A stretch of DNA of 8,948 nt from Elioraea sp051860475 (lineage in GTDB: Bacteria; Pseudomonadota; Alphaproteobacteria; Acetobacterales; Acetobacteraceae), in contig NZ_JBHYDW010000159.1 of NCBI RefSeq assembly GCF_051860475.1, positions 1 to 8,948 on the forward strand, given 5' to 3'. Below, piece by piece: positions 1 to 5,960 of the stretch. Position numbers and translations under genes: made by a program. The notes under the pieces are model-generated. The model was given only the letters and a program-made list of their open reading frames with translations, was not told where the DNA came from and did no database searches. How positions within the stretch are numbered: the stretch's first letter is position 1; each line of letters starts with the position of its first letter.

Positions 1-201
1 CAGCTTGCGGGCCGGCGCGAGGTAGAGGGTGTCCACCGTGTCGATCACCGGGGTGTCGTCGAACGGCTCGATCAGCGGGCGGTCATGGTCGGGCAGCGAG
101 GGGTCGTCCCACGACGACTTGGCATGACAAAGAAGCAGAAGCTGCGCATGGAGGGACGTGAAGGGCCGCGGTCCAGAGCAATACGGCCGTGACCATCGCA
201 T
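1..201 (-). CDS. Unidentified reading frame, partial (runs off left edge)
   Basis: An open frame reads leftwards from an ATG at 201 to the window edge, about 67 codons without a stop. I do not recognise the product. The first 25 or so residues look unlike ordinary protein. From about residue 35 the text becomes plausible: a short acidic, proline-rich stretch with SSWDDPSLPDHDRPLIEPFD, followed by alternating hydrophobic and polar residues. No Shine-Dalgarno motif precedes the ATG, so the true start may lie elsewhere, or this may be the remnant of a broken gene. The opposite-strand frame over the same bases is also open but gives a less protein-like, arginine-rich product. It would be transcribed in the same direction as the PEP-CTERM gene. 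Confidence 0.3.
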   Translation of the reverse strand, partial: MRWSRPYCSGPRPFTSLHAQLLLLCHAKSSWDDPSLPDHDRPLIEPFDDTPVIDTVDTLYLAPARKL

Positions 202-283
202 GATCTGCGCGTGTCGTCTGCCCAGGGTGGCCTGTCTGACGCAGCCGGTCTACCAGCCGACGAGCCGGCCAGTCATGCCGGCG

Positions 284-1102
284 TCATATCGAGGGCGGAC
301 GGTGTCGACGCTGGCGTGTCGGACCCCGCACGGGCGGTCCCAAAGCGGCGAGTCCGAACAGCCCCAAGGCCGAGCCGGCCAGGACGGCAAGCGTGGAGGG
401 CTCGGGCACCGCCACCGCGACGATCGCAAATGGCGCGGCCCAGTGCACCCGGGCCGAGTCGTCGGCATTGCCGCCGAGCCAGTGGATGCTCAGGGTGTCC
501 ATCGGGCCGATGAAGCCGAGGAAGCCCTGATGATTCCGGAATGACTCGTCCTTCAGCGGCAATGTGTCCCATGTCAGCGTGAAGCCATTGACGTCCACGG
601 GGTATTCGAAATCGCCGTAACCGACATACCACGAGAACAAGCCGCCGAAGCCCAGGATGGGCTGGTCGAACGCCGCCTCGAAGGTCTGCACGCCGAGGCA
701 GGGGTAGACGGCCGTATAGCAGCCGAAGGTCGCAGCGACGTCGGACGGACCCAGGGCGAACAGCCCGCCGGATGACGATGATGGCGGCGGGCCATGCCCG
801 GTCAGAAAGACGCTCCGCGGCCGTTCGCCGCCTTCGTTCCAGCCCACCCCTCCGCCGGGCTGTGGTCCCTCCGGGACGTCCACCTTCTCGTTCAGATCCG
901 TGAAGGTTCCCCAGGCGTCCGAGAAAACGGGCGCGGTCAGTGTCAGCGGCACGAGCATGACGGGCCCGAGACTTCCGGTGGCGATCAGCCACTCGTCGGC
1001 ATTGACATAGGCCGTGACGCCGTGTGCGGGCGGCGCGGTGACGATTGCGCTCGCCACTGCGAGCGACAGCGCGGCGCCTGTGATGGTCGATCCTCGGTCC
1101 AT
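284..1102 (-). CDS. PEP-CTERM sorting domain-containing secreted protein
   Basis: This 272-residue protein is predicted to be exported and then processed by an exosortase at the cell envelope. Residues 1-28 form a signal peptide, with a hydrophobic core and likely cleavage after PPAHG. The middle is rich in Gly, Pro and aromatics without transmembrane segments, and has two nearby cysteines (C128, C135) that could form a disulfide. The C terminus has the sorting signal: VPEP at 232-235, a hydrophobic helix to about 255, and a basic tail (RGPTRQRRHR). The tail is longer than usual, as the arginines normally follow the helix directly. I chose the ATG at 1102 over an upstream in-frame ATG at 1138 because a strong GGGAGGA lies just before it and the signal peptide begins there. 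Substrate or ligand is unknown. No exosortase gene is in the window. Sorting-signal confidence is high; function is not known. Confidence 0.85.
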   Translation of the reverse strand: MDRGSTITGAALSLAVASAIVTAPPAHGVTAYVNADEWLIATGSLGPVMLVPLTLTAPVFSDAWGTFTDLNEKVDVPEGPQPGGGVGWNEGGERPRSVFLTGHGPPPSSSSGGLFALGPSDVAATFGCYTAVYPCLGVQTFEAAFDQPILGFGGLFSWYVGYGDFEYPVDVNGFTLTWDTLPLKDESFRNHQGFLGFIGPMDTLSIHWLGGNADDSARVHWAAPFAIVAVAVPEPSTLAVLAGSALGLFGLAALGPPVRGPTRQRRHRPPSI

Positions 1103-1106
1103 CTTG

Positions 1107-1113
1107 TCCTCCC
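1107..1113 (-). promoter_or_regulatory. Ribosome binding site of the PEP-CTERM gene
   Basis: GGGAGGA on the minus strand lies 4 bases before the ATG at 1102, a near-perfect Shine-Dalgarno match at good spacing. It decides the start in favour of 1102. Confidence 0.75.
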
Positions 1114-1171
1114 AACAATGATGGAAACATCGTAGCAAGGATGATGGATAGATGGGACCTGCTTGTCTCGG

Positions 1172-1177
1172 ATTATA
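1172..1177 (-). promoter_or_regulatory. Candidate -10 box for the PEP-CTERM gene
   Basis: The minus strand reads TATAAT here, a perfect -10 hexamer in a locally AT-richer stretch of otherwise GC-rich DNA. A start point just downstream would give a leader of roughly 60 bases before the ATG at 1102. I see no good TTGACA-like -35 at 16-18 bases upstream, so the promoter may need an activator or another sigma factor. Confidence 0.4.
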
Positions 1178-1225
1178 CGTCAGTGTCGGTCATATTACTT
1201 GAAGTTGTGTAAGCGATGCACAGGG

Positions 1226-1254
1226 TTGACTTATCGATTGTCTTGCTCGCTATT
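1226..1254 (+). promoter_or_regulatory. Weak candidate promoter of the photolyase operon
   Basis: TTGACT at 1226-1231 is a 5/6 match to a -35 box. With a 17-base spacer the -10 would be GCTATT (1249-1254); with a 19-base spacer it would be TATTGG (1251-1256). Each matches the consensus at only 3 of 6 positions. Long 19-base spacers are typical of promoters controlled by MerR-family regulators, and photolyase loci in other bacteria are known to be controlled by the MerR-family light sensor LitR. No LitR site is recognisable here, so that link is only a suggestion. A start here would leave a leader of about 130 bases before the ATG at 1393. Confidence 0.25.
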
Positions 1255-1282
1255 GGCGAACTGCAGAGCCTCCGACGTGCGT

Positions 1283-1322
1283 CGGCTGTGTCGGTCGAGA
1301 CCCATGCAACCGATCACAGCCG
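1283..1322 (+). promoter_or_regulatory. Strong stem-loop in the leader of the photolyase operon
   Basis: The arm 1283-1295 (CGGCTGTGTCGGT) pairs completely with 1309-1322 (ACCGATCACAGCCG), giving 13 base pairs with one bulged T at 1314 and a 13-base loop. No T-run follows, so it is not an ordinary intrinsic terminator. It lies between the candidate promoter and the first gene, about 70 bases before its ATG. A shorter hairpin just upstream (CCGAC at 1272-1276 with GTCGG at 1281-1285) shares bases 1283-1285 with it, so the two cannot form fully at the same time. It could be an RNA regulatory element or an inverted-repeat operator; the sequence does not decide between these. Confidence 0.45.
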
Positions 1323-1392
1323 TGTCAGGGCGGACTCGCGGTTCGCGCCGCAACGCCCAAGTGGAGAGTTCAAAACAAGGAATGATCGGGTA

Positions 1393-2112
1393 ATGGTTCT
1401 CGTGTTCGGGGCCACGGGCGGGATCGGCGGCGCGCTGGCGCGGCGACTGGCCGCATCGGGCCGCGCGTTGCATCTGGTCGGGCGCGACGCAGGGCGGCTG
1501 GAGACGTTCGCGGCCAAACTGGTCGCGCCGTCTTCGGTCTGCGACGTGCTCGACGAGGCATCGCTGGCCCGCACGGTGGCGGAGGCTGCCGCCGGCGGCA
1601 CGCTCGCCGGGCTCGCCTTCTGCGTCGGCTCGATCGTGCTGAAGCCGCTCGGCCGTGCCACCGCCGCCGACCATCTCGACGCCTATCGACTCAACGTGCT
1701 TGCGGCGGCGCGTGCCGTGACCCTGGCCGCCGAGGCGTTGAAGGCCGGCCAGGGCGCGGTCGTGCTGTTCAGCTCCGTCGCCGCCCGCGCCGGCTTTCCG
1801 AACCACTCCGTGATCAGCCCGGTGAAGGCGGCGGTGGAGGGGCTCACGGTCGCGCTGGCCGCGGAACTGGCGCCGGCGGTGCGCGTCAACTGCATCGCGC
1901 CCAGCCTGATGCGCACCGCGATGGCGGCGCCGCTTACCGGCAACGCGGCGATGGCGAAGGCGATCGCCGCGCAGCACCCGATCCCCCGTCTGGGCGAAGC
2001 GGAGGATGCGGCGGCGCTGGCGGCGTTCCTGCTGTCGCCGGAGAGCGGCTGGATCACCGGCCAGGTGATCGGCGTGGACGGCGGGCGTTCAAGCATCAGG
2101 AGCAAGGGATGA
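1393..2112 (+). CDS. Short-chain dehydrogenase-like protein lacking the catalytic tyrosine
   Basis: A 239-residue Rossmann-fold protein of the short-chain dehydrogenase/reductase (SDR) superfamily, usual length for the classical type. The nucleotide-binding loop GATGGIG is at 6-12, N101 and S128 occupy the expected catalytic positions, and K145 is present. The tyrosine of the YxxxK motif, expected 13 residues after the serine, is isoleucine (I141, in SVISPVKAA). The usual NNAG segment reads CVGS (77-80). It may therefore bind NAD(P) without normal hydride-transfer chemistry, or use another acid. The end (GQVIGVDGG) is typical of the family. I chose the ATG at 1393 because the fold starts there; the upstream in-frame ATG at 1216 adds 59 residues unlike any SDR. 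An AAGGA lies about 11 bases upstream. The stop overlaps the next gene by 4 bases. The substrate cannot be read from sequence. Confidence 0.85.
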   Translation: MVLVFGATGGIGGALARRLAASGRALHLVGRDAGRLETFAAKLVAPSSVCDVLDEASLARTVAEAAAGGTLAGLAFCVGSIVLKPLGRATAADHLDAYRLNVLAAARAVTLAAEALKAGQGAVVLFSSVAARAGFPNHSVISPVKAAVEGLTVALAAELAPAVRVNCIAPSLMRTAMAAPLTGNAAMAKAIAAQHPIPRLGEAEDAAALAAFLLSPESGWITGQVIGVDGGRSSIRSKG

Positions 2113-2759
2113 CCGGACGCAGACCGTTTCTCGCCGGACTCGTGCTCGCACCGGGCGCGCTGATGGCGGCACCGCTGACGGCGGCGATCCCGGAGAGCGG
2201 CCGGCTCACCTTCCGGGTGCTGCGCAACGACAGCGACATCGGCGCCCATACCCTCGCCTTCACCATGGAGGGCGAGGCGGTACGGGTCGAGATCGCGATC
2301 GAGCTCGCGGTGCGCGTGCTCGGCATCCCGTTGTTCCGCTACAGTCACCGCAACACCGAGCGCTGGACGGGCGAGCGGCTCCTGCTGATCGACAGCAGTA
2401 CCGACCGCAACGGCCGCTCCTATCGCGTGCAGGCGCGTGCATCCGGCGAGGGGATCACGGTCGAGGGCACCGAGGGCGGGCGTTACGTCGCACCAGGCGA
2501 CGCGGCCTCAACCTCGTACTGGCACGCGCGGTTCCTGCGCACGCAGAAGATCGATACCCAGGGCGGGCGGCTGCTCGGCACGACGATCGAGGACCTCGGC
2601 GAGGAGACGATCCCGATCGGTCGACGCTCCGCGGCCGCACGACGCTTCCGCGTCTCCGGCGATCTCACGCTCGACATCTGGTACGACCGTGCCGGCGCCT
2701 GGTCGGGCCTGCTGTTCGCCGGCGAGGACGGCTCGACGATCCGCTACGTGCGCACGTGA
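2109..2759 (+). CDS. DUF6134-like exported protein with Tat-type signal
   Basis: A 216-residue protein starting with a probable twin-arginine signal: GRRPFLAG at 3-10 fits the RRxFL motif, followed by a hydrophobic alanine-rich stretch ending near residue 26. The mature part looks like an all-beta domain. A conserved-looking core runs from the IGAHTLAF segment (44-51) to FRYSHRNTERW (76-86) and IDSSTDRNGR (94-103), which I recognise as resembling the DUF6134 family, of unknown function. No catalytic motif is evident. It would act in the periplasm or envelope, unlike its cytoplasmic neighbours. The start ATG overlaps the upstream stop (ATGA), and AGGAG sits about 6 bases before it. The end overlaps the photolyase start (GTGA). 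The family name is from memory of sequence patterns; export is the firmer claim. Confidence 0.7.
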   Translation: MTGRRPFLAGLVLAPGALMAAPLTAAIPESGRLTFRVLRNDSDIGAHTLAFTMEGEAVRVEIAIELAVRVLGIPLFRYSHRNTERWTGERLLLIDSSTDRNGRSYRVQARASGEGITVEGTEGGRYVAPGDAASTSYWHARFLRTQKIDTQGGRLLGTTIEDLGEETIPIGRRSAAARRFRVSGDLTLDIWYDRAGAWSGLLFAGEDGSTIRYVRT

Positions 2760-4306
2760 CCGCACCCACCCTGCGCGTGGTGCTGGGCGACCAGTGCTCG
2801 TGCGCCCTCTCGGCTCTCGCCGACCTCGATCCGGCGCGCGACGTCGTGCTGATGGCCGAGGTGATGGGCGAGTGCACCTATGTGCGGCATCACCGCCAGA
2901 AGATCGCGCTGGTACTCTCGGCGATGCGGCACTTCGCCCGCGCGCTGGCCGCCCGGGGCGTGCGTGTGGACTACGTGCGGCTCGACGATGCGGGGAACAC
3001 CGGGACGTTGCGCGGCGAGGTCGTCCGCGCGGTACGCCGGCACGGGGCGGCGCGCATCGTCGCCACCGAGCCGGGCGAGTTTCGCCCGCGCGAGGACATG
3101 CGGGGCTGGGGCGAGGCGGCCGGTGTACCGGTCGAGATCCGCGAGGACACGCGCTTCATATGCTCGCTGGCGGACTTCGCCGCCTGGGCCGAGGGACGGC
3201 GCGCGCTTCGGATGGAGTACTTCTATCGTGAGATGCGTCGGCGCACCGGGCTGCTGATGGAGGGCAAAGAGCCCGCAGGTGGACAGTGGAACTTCGACGC
3301 CGAGAACCGCAAGCGCCTGCCTGACGATGTGCACCCGCCGGCGCCGTTCCGCGTCGAACCCGACGCGATGACGCGGGAGGTGCTCGACCTCGTCGCGGCG
3401 CGGTTCCCTGGCCACTGGGGCGGGCTCGACGGCTTCGCCTGGCCGGTCAGCGCCACGGACGCCGAGGCCGCGCTCGACCGCTTCATCGCCGAACGCCTGA
3501 AGCACTTCGGCGACTACCAGGACGCGATGGCCGAGGGCGAGGCGACGCTGTTCCACTCGCTGCTTTCGACCAGCCTGAATCTCGGGCTGCTGCTGCCGCT
3601 GGAGGTGTGCCGGCGCGCCGAGGCGGCGTGGCGCGCAGGACAGGCGCCGCTCAACGCGGTCGAGGGGTTCATCCGCCAGATCCTCGGCTGGCGCGAATAC
3701 GTGCGCGGGCTCTACTGGCTGAAGATGCCTGAGTATGCGCGCCTGAACGCGCTTGGCGCCGACCGGTCCCTGCCGGCGTTCTACTGGACGGCAGAGAGCG
3801 GCATGGCGTGCGTGGACGCGGTGGTGCGGCAGACGCGCGACCTCGCCTACGCGCACCACATCCAGCGGCTGATGGTGACAGGAAACTTTGCCCTGCTCGC
3901 CGGCATCGACCCGATTGAGGTCAACGACTGGTATCTCTGTGTCTATGCCGATGCATTCGAGTGGGTGGAACTGCCGAACACCCACGGCATGGCGCTGCAC
4001 GCGGATGGCGGTGTGATGGCCTCCAAGCCCTACGCCGCGTCGGGCAAGTATATCGATCGGATGAGCGATCACTGCCGGCACTGCCGCCACGACGTGCGTG
4101 AGTCGGTGGGCGAGAGCGCCTGCCCGTTCAATGCGCTCTACTGGGACTTCCTGGCGCGTCACCGTGCGCGCTTCGCCACCAATCCCAGGATGGCGCAGAT
4201 GTACCGGACGCTTGATCGGATGGACGCAGCCAAGGTTGCCGCCATGCGGCGCCACGCCACAGCCTTCCTCGACCGCATCGCTCCGCGCAAGGCAGCCGCC
4301 GCGTGA
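2756..4306 (+). CDS. phrB: Iron-sulfur bacterial cryptochrome/(6-4) photolyase
   Basis: A 516-residue member of the FeS-BCP branch of photolyases (Agrobacterium PhrB, Rhodobacter CryB), which use light to repair (6-4) pyrimidine photoproducts with FAD, a lumazine antenna and a [4Fe-4S] cluster. Residues 1-130 form the antenna-binding Rossmann domain (LRVVLGDQ at 6-13); the rest is the helical FAD domain. All four cluster ligands are visible: C352, C440, C443, C456. The active-site histidine pair H367-H368 lies in YAHHIQRLMVTGNF. W344, W392 and Y393 match the electron-transfer residues I recall for PhrB (W342, W390, Y391); ligands and aromatics all show the same +2 offset. The start is GTG, overlapping the previous stop; no clear Shine-Dalgarno is seen, so translational coupling is likely. 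The end overlaps the next gene by 4 bases. The family is certain; repair versus signalling (CryB-like) is not settled by sequence. Confidence 0.95.
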   Translation: MTAPTLRVVLGDQCSCALSALADLDPARDVVLMAEVMGECTYVRHHRQKIALVLSAMRHFARALAARGVRVDYVRLDDAGNTGTLRGEVVRAVRRHGAARIVATEPGEFRPREDMRGWGEAAGVPVEIREDTRFICSLADFAAWAEGRRALRMEYFYREMRRRTGLLMEGKEPAGGQWNFDAENRKRLPDDVHPPAPFRVEPDAMTREVLDLVAARFPGHWGGLDGFAWPVSATDAEAALDRFIAERLKHFGDYQDAMAEGEATLFHSLLSTSLNLGLLLPLEVCRRAEAAWRAGQAPLNAVEGFIRQILGWREYVRGLYWLKMPEYARLNALGADRSLPAFYWTAESGMACVDAVVRQTRDLAYAHHIQRLMVTGNFALLAGIDPIEVNDWYLCVYADAFEWVELPNTHGMALHADGGVMASKPYAASGKYIDRMSDHCRHCRHDVRESVGESACPFNALYWDFLARHRARFATNPRMAQMYRTLDRMDAAKVAAMRRHATAFLDRIAPRKAAAA

Positions 4307-5082
4307 GCAGGCCGCGCCCCGCCCGGCCCGAGGATGGGCTTGCCTGGATCACCGGCGCCTCCTCAGGCATCGGCCGGCAGCTCGCGCTGGAGCTCGTCGC
4401 GCGCGGCTGGACCGTGGTCGCGACCGCGCGGCGCGAGGCGGAACTCACGGCCCTCGCGGCCGAGGCGAACGGGCGGATCATCGCCGCGCCTGCAGATGTC
4501 ACGGACCCGCAGGCGGTTGCGGCTGCGGTGCACGAGGCGCAGACCGCCACCGCCCGGCCGATCGCGCTGGCGGTGCTGAACGCCGGCACCTACCTGCACG
4601 ACAGCGCGGAACGGTTCGATCTCGACGCGTTCACGCGCCAGGTGCGGGTAAACATCGACGGCACTGCGACCGCGCTCGCAGCCGTCATGCCGGCAATGAT
4701 CGCGCGGGCGTCGGGCCAGATCGCGATCGTCTCCTCGGTCGCCGGCTATCGCGGCCTGCCGCGCGCGATCGCCTACTCCGCCACCAAGGCGGCGCTGATC
4801 GCCATGGCAGAGAGCCTCAAGTTCGACCTCGACCGCGCGGGCGTGATGGTCAACGTCGTGAACCCCGGCTTCGTCAAGACGCCGCTGACGGACCGCAACG
4901 ACTTCCCGATGCCGTTCCTGATGCCGGTCGAGGCGGCAGCAAGACGCATCGCCGACGGCCTTGCGCGCGGCCGTTTCGAGGTTGCCTTCCCGCGCCGGTT
5001 TGCGGCGATCCTCAAGGTGATGCGGATCCTGCCCTACGCGCTATACTTCCCGCTGGTGGGAAGGACGACGCGACGACCATGA
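4303..5082 (+). CDS. Short-chain dehydrogenase/reductase, catalytically complete
   Basis: A 259-residue NAD(P)-dependent SDR with every classical motif: TGASSGIG (17-24), NAG (93-95), N117, S145, Y158 and K162 (YSATK), and the PG motif (188-189). TAR at 41-43 places basic residues (R43, R44) after the second beta strand, which favours NADP(H) over NAD(H); this is an inference. The tail (about 232-250) is hydrophobic with basic residues and may associate with the membrane, as in many DltE/YqjQ-like SDRs. Translation starts at a GTG overlapping the photolyase stop and ends in an ATGA overlap with the NTF2-like gene. With the NTF2-like partner it matches a pair often seen beside FeS photolyases. 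The substrate is unknown. It could be the active partner of the tyrosine-less SDR that heads the operon. Confidence 0.9.
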   Translation: MSRPRPARPEDGLAWITGASSGIGRQLALELVARGWTVVATARREAELTALAAEANGRIIAAPADVTDPQAVAAAVHEAQTATARPIALAVLNAGTYLHDSAERFDLDAFTRQVRVNIDGTATALAAVMPAMIARASGQIAIVSSVAGYRGLPRAIAYSATKAALIAMAESLKFDLDRAGVMVNVVNPGFVKTPLTDRNDFPMPFLMPVEAAARRIADGLARGRFEVAFPRRFAAILKVMRILPYALYFPLVGRTTRRP

Positions 5083-5528
5083 GACTGGAGGATCTGGCGC
5101 GCGATGCCCGTGGTGGCGCGCTGCGCGGCTGGGGTGAGGCCTGGCAGAGGCTCACGCCGGAGACCATCCCGACGCTCGTCGGGCTCGCTGCCGCCGATGT
5201 TCGGTTCCGCGATCCGTTCCAGGAGATCCGGGGCCGCGATGCGTTCGAGGGCATGCTGCGGCACGTATTGGCCACGGTCTCCGAGCCGCGGTTCGTCGTC
5301 ACCGACCATGCGCTCGGCCTCGCCGCGGGGTATCTGCGCTGGCGTTTCACCTGTCGCCGCGGGGACACGGCACAGACCATCGAAGGCATGAGCGAGATCG
5401 CGTTCACGCCGGACGGTCTCGTCGCGTCGCACCTCGACCACTGGGACTCCGGCATGCAGGTGTACGCGCGGTTGCCGGTGCTGGGTGTGGCGATCAGGGC
5501 GATCGCACGTCGGATCGCCGCGCGTTAA
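5079..5528 (+). CDS. NTF2-like (SnoaL-type) protein
   Basis: A 149-residue protein of the nuclear transport factor 2-like alpha+beta cone fold, usual length for the family. After an N-terminal helix, VRFRDPF (41-47) marks the first strand region and the C-terminal strand carries HLDHWD (118-123), followed by LPVLG and a basic tail. These signatures are typical of the NTF2-like proteins found next to photolyase/SDR pairs. Members are either small enzymes (isomerases, hydrolases) or binding proteins; polar residues such as D45, D120 and H121 could line the pocket, but I cannot assign a reaction. The ATG at 5079 overlaps the SDR stop as ATGA. An in-frame extension upstream of the ATG exists but only shadows the preceding genes and is rejected. 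Last gene of the five-gene block; its stop lies inside the CtrA-like element. Confidence 0.85.
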   Translation: MRLEDLARDARGGALRGWGEAWQRLTPETIPTLVGLAAADVRFRDPFQEIRGRDAFEGMLRHVLATVSEPRFVVTDHALGLAAGYLRWRFTCRRGDTAQTIEGMSEIAFTPDGLVASHLDHWDSGMQVYARLPVLGVAIRAIARRIAAR

Positions 5529-5540
5529 CCATTCCTTTAC
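5525..5540 (+). promoter_or_regulatory. CtrA-like binding element before the FlaG-like gene
   Basis: TTAACCATTCCTTTAC matches the CtrA consensus TTAA-N7-TTAAC with one mismatch in the second half-site. The first half overlaps the TAA stop of the NTF2-like gene. CtrA controls flagellar and cell-cycle genes in alphaproteobacteria, and the downstream product looks FlaG-like, which makes the match more credible. The element is AT-rich in otherwise GC-rich DNA. A chance match remains possible. Confidence 0.4.
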
Positions 5541-5605
5541 GTTTATCGTTCAGTCTGCCCACTGGCGTCGTCTAGCCGGTGCTCAGCCCGCGTCGGCAAG
5601 GCGAC

Positions 5606-5959
5606 ATGGAAATGGCGTCAGCGCCCATGGAGGGCCTCGGCCCAGGCAGGCATACGATGATCGTTGAAGCGGCCCGTCCGGTCTTCCTTCCGCCGTCCTC
5701 GCCCCTGGCGCGGGCGATCCCCGCCGGCATGCCCGACGATATCGCGGCGATGCCGCAGACCACCCTGGCAAGAGCCGTGCCGCTCACCAACCCGTCCATG
5801 CGGTTCGACCTCAAGGCGTCGATGGTGGTCATCGAGTTCTTCGACGCCGATGGGCAGATCCAGCGCAAGATCCCCTCCGAGCGCGTGCTCGAAGCCTATG
5901 CACGAGGCCAGGACCCCGGTTTCCCGGCGGTTGCCCTGGTGGTCGACGCCGAGGGGTAA
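5606..5959 (+). CDS. Small FlaG-like protein
   Basis: A 117-residue protein. The first 60 residues are Ala/Pro-rich and probably disordered. Residues 65-99 resemble the FlaG core: a beta strand (MRFDLKASMVVIEFFD), a turn with ADGQ, then QRKIPSERVLEAYA, which parallels the family's 'I-R-Q-I-P-x-E-x-x-L' segment. FlaG proteins affect flagellar filament length or assembly; whether this one does is an inference, as no other flagellar gene is in the window. I prefer the ATG at 5606, preceded by AAGG five bases upstream, to an in-frame GTG at 5579. It begins 77 bases after the NTF2-like stop, behind the CtrA-like element, so is probably a separate transcription unit. It converges on the GNAT gene with one base between stops. 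It could also be an unrelated hypothetical protein. Confidence 0.6.
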   Translation: MEMASAPMEGLGPGRHTMIVEAARPVFLPPSSPLARAIPAGMPDDIAAMPQTTLARAVPLTNPSMRFDLKASMVVIEFFDADGQIQRKIPSERVLEAYARGQDPGFPAVALVVDAEG

Positions 5960-5960
5960 T

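Noticed and set aside
264..282. Hairpin GCCGGC-7-GCCGGC just after the PEP-CTERM stop, possible terminator
   Set aside because: The stem is only 6 bp and no T-run follows on the minus strand; such palindromes are common by chance at this GC content.
273..1130. Second long minus-strand frame over the PEP-CTERM gene
   Set aside because: It is very arginine-rich, lacks any motif, and the other frame has a signal peptide, a PEP-CTERM motif and a good ribosome binding site.
1198..1220. CTTGAA at 1198-1203 as a heat-shock-type (RpoH) -35 box
   Set aside because: No matching -10 sequence is found at any reasonable spacing downstream.
1216..1392. Possible 59-residue N-terminal extension of the first SDR from an ATG at 1216
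   Set aside because: The extension has no SDR or signal-peptide character, covers the candidate promoter and stem-loop, and the nucleotide-binding fold starts properly at the ATG at 1393.
2744..4255. 503-codon open frame on the minus strand opposite the photolyase
   Set aside because: It is the antisense shadow of a certain photolyase gene, with composition dictated by its codons (Arg, His, Pro, Val rich) and no recognisable domain.
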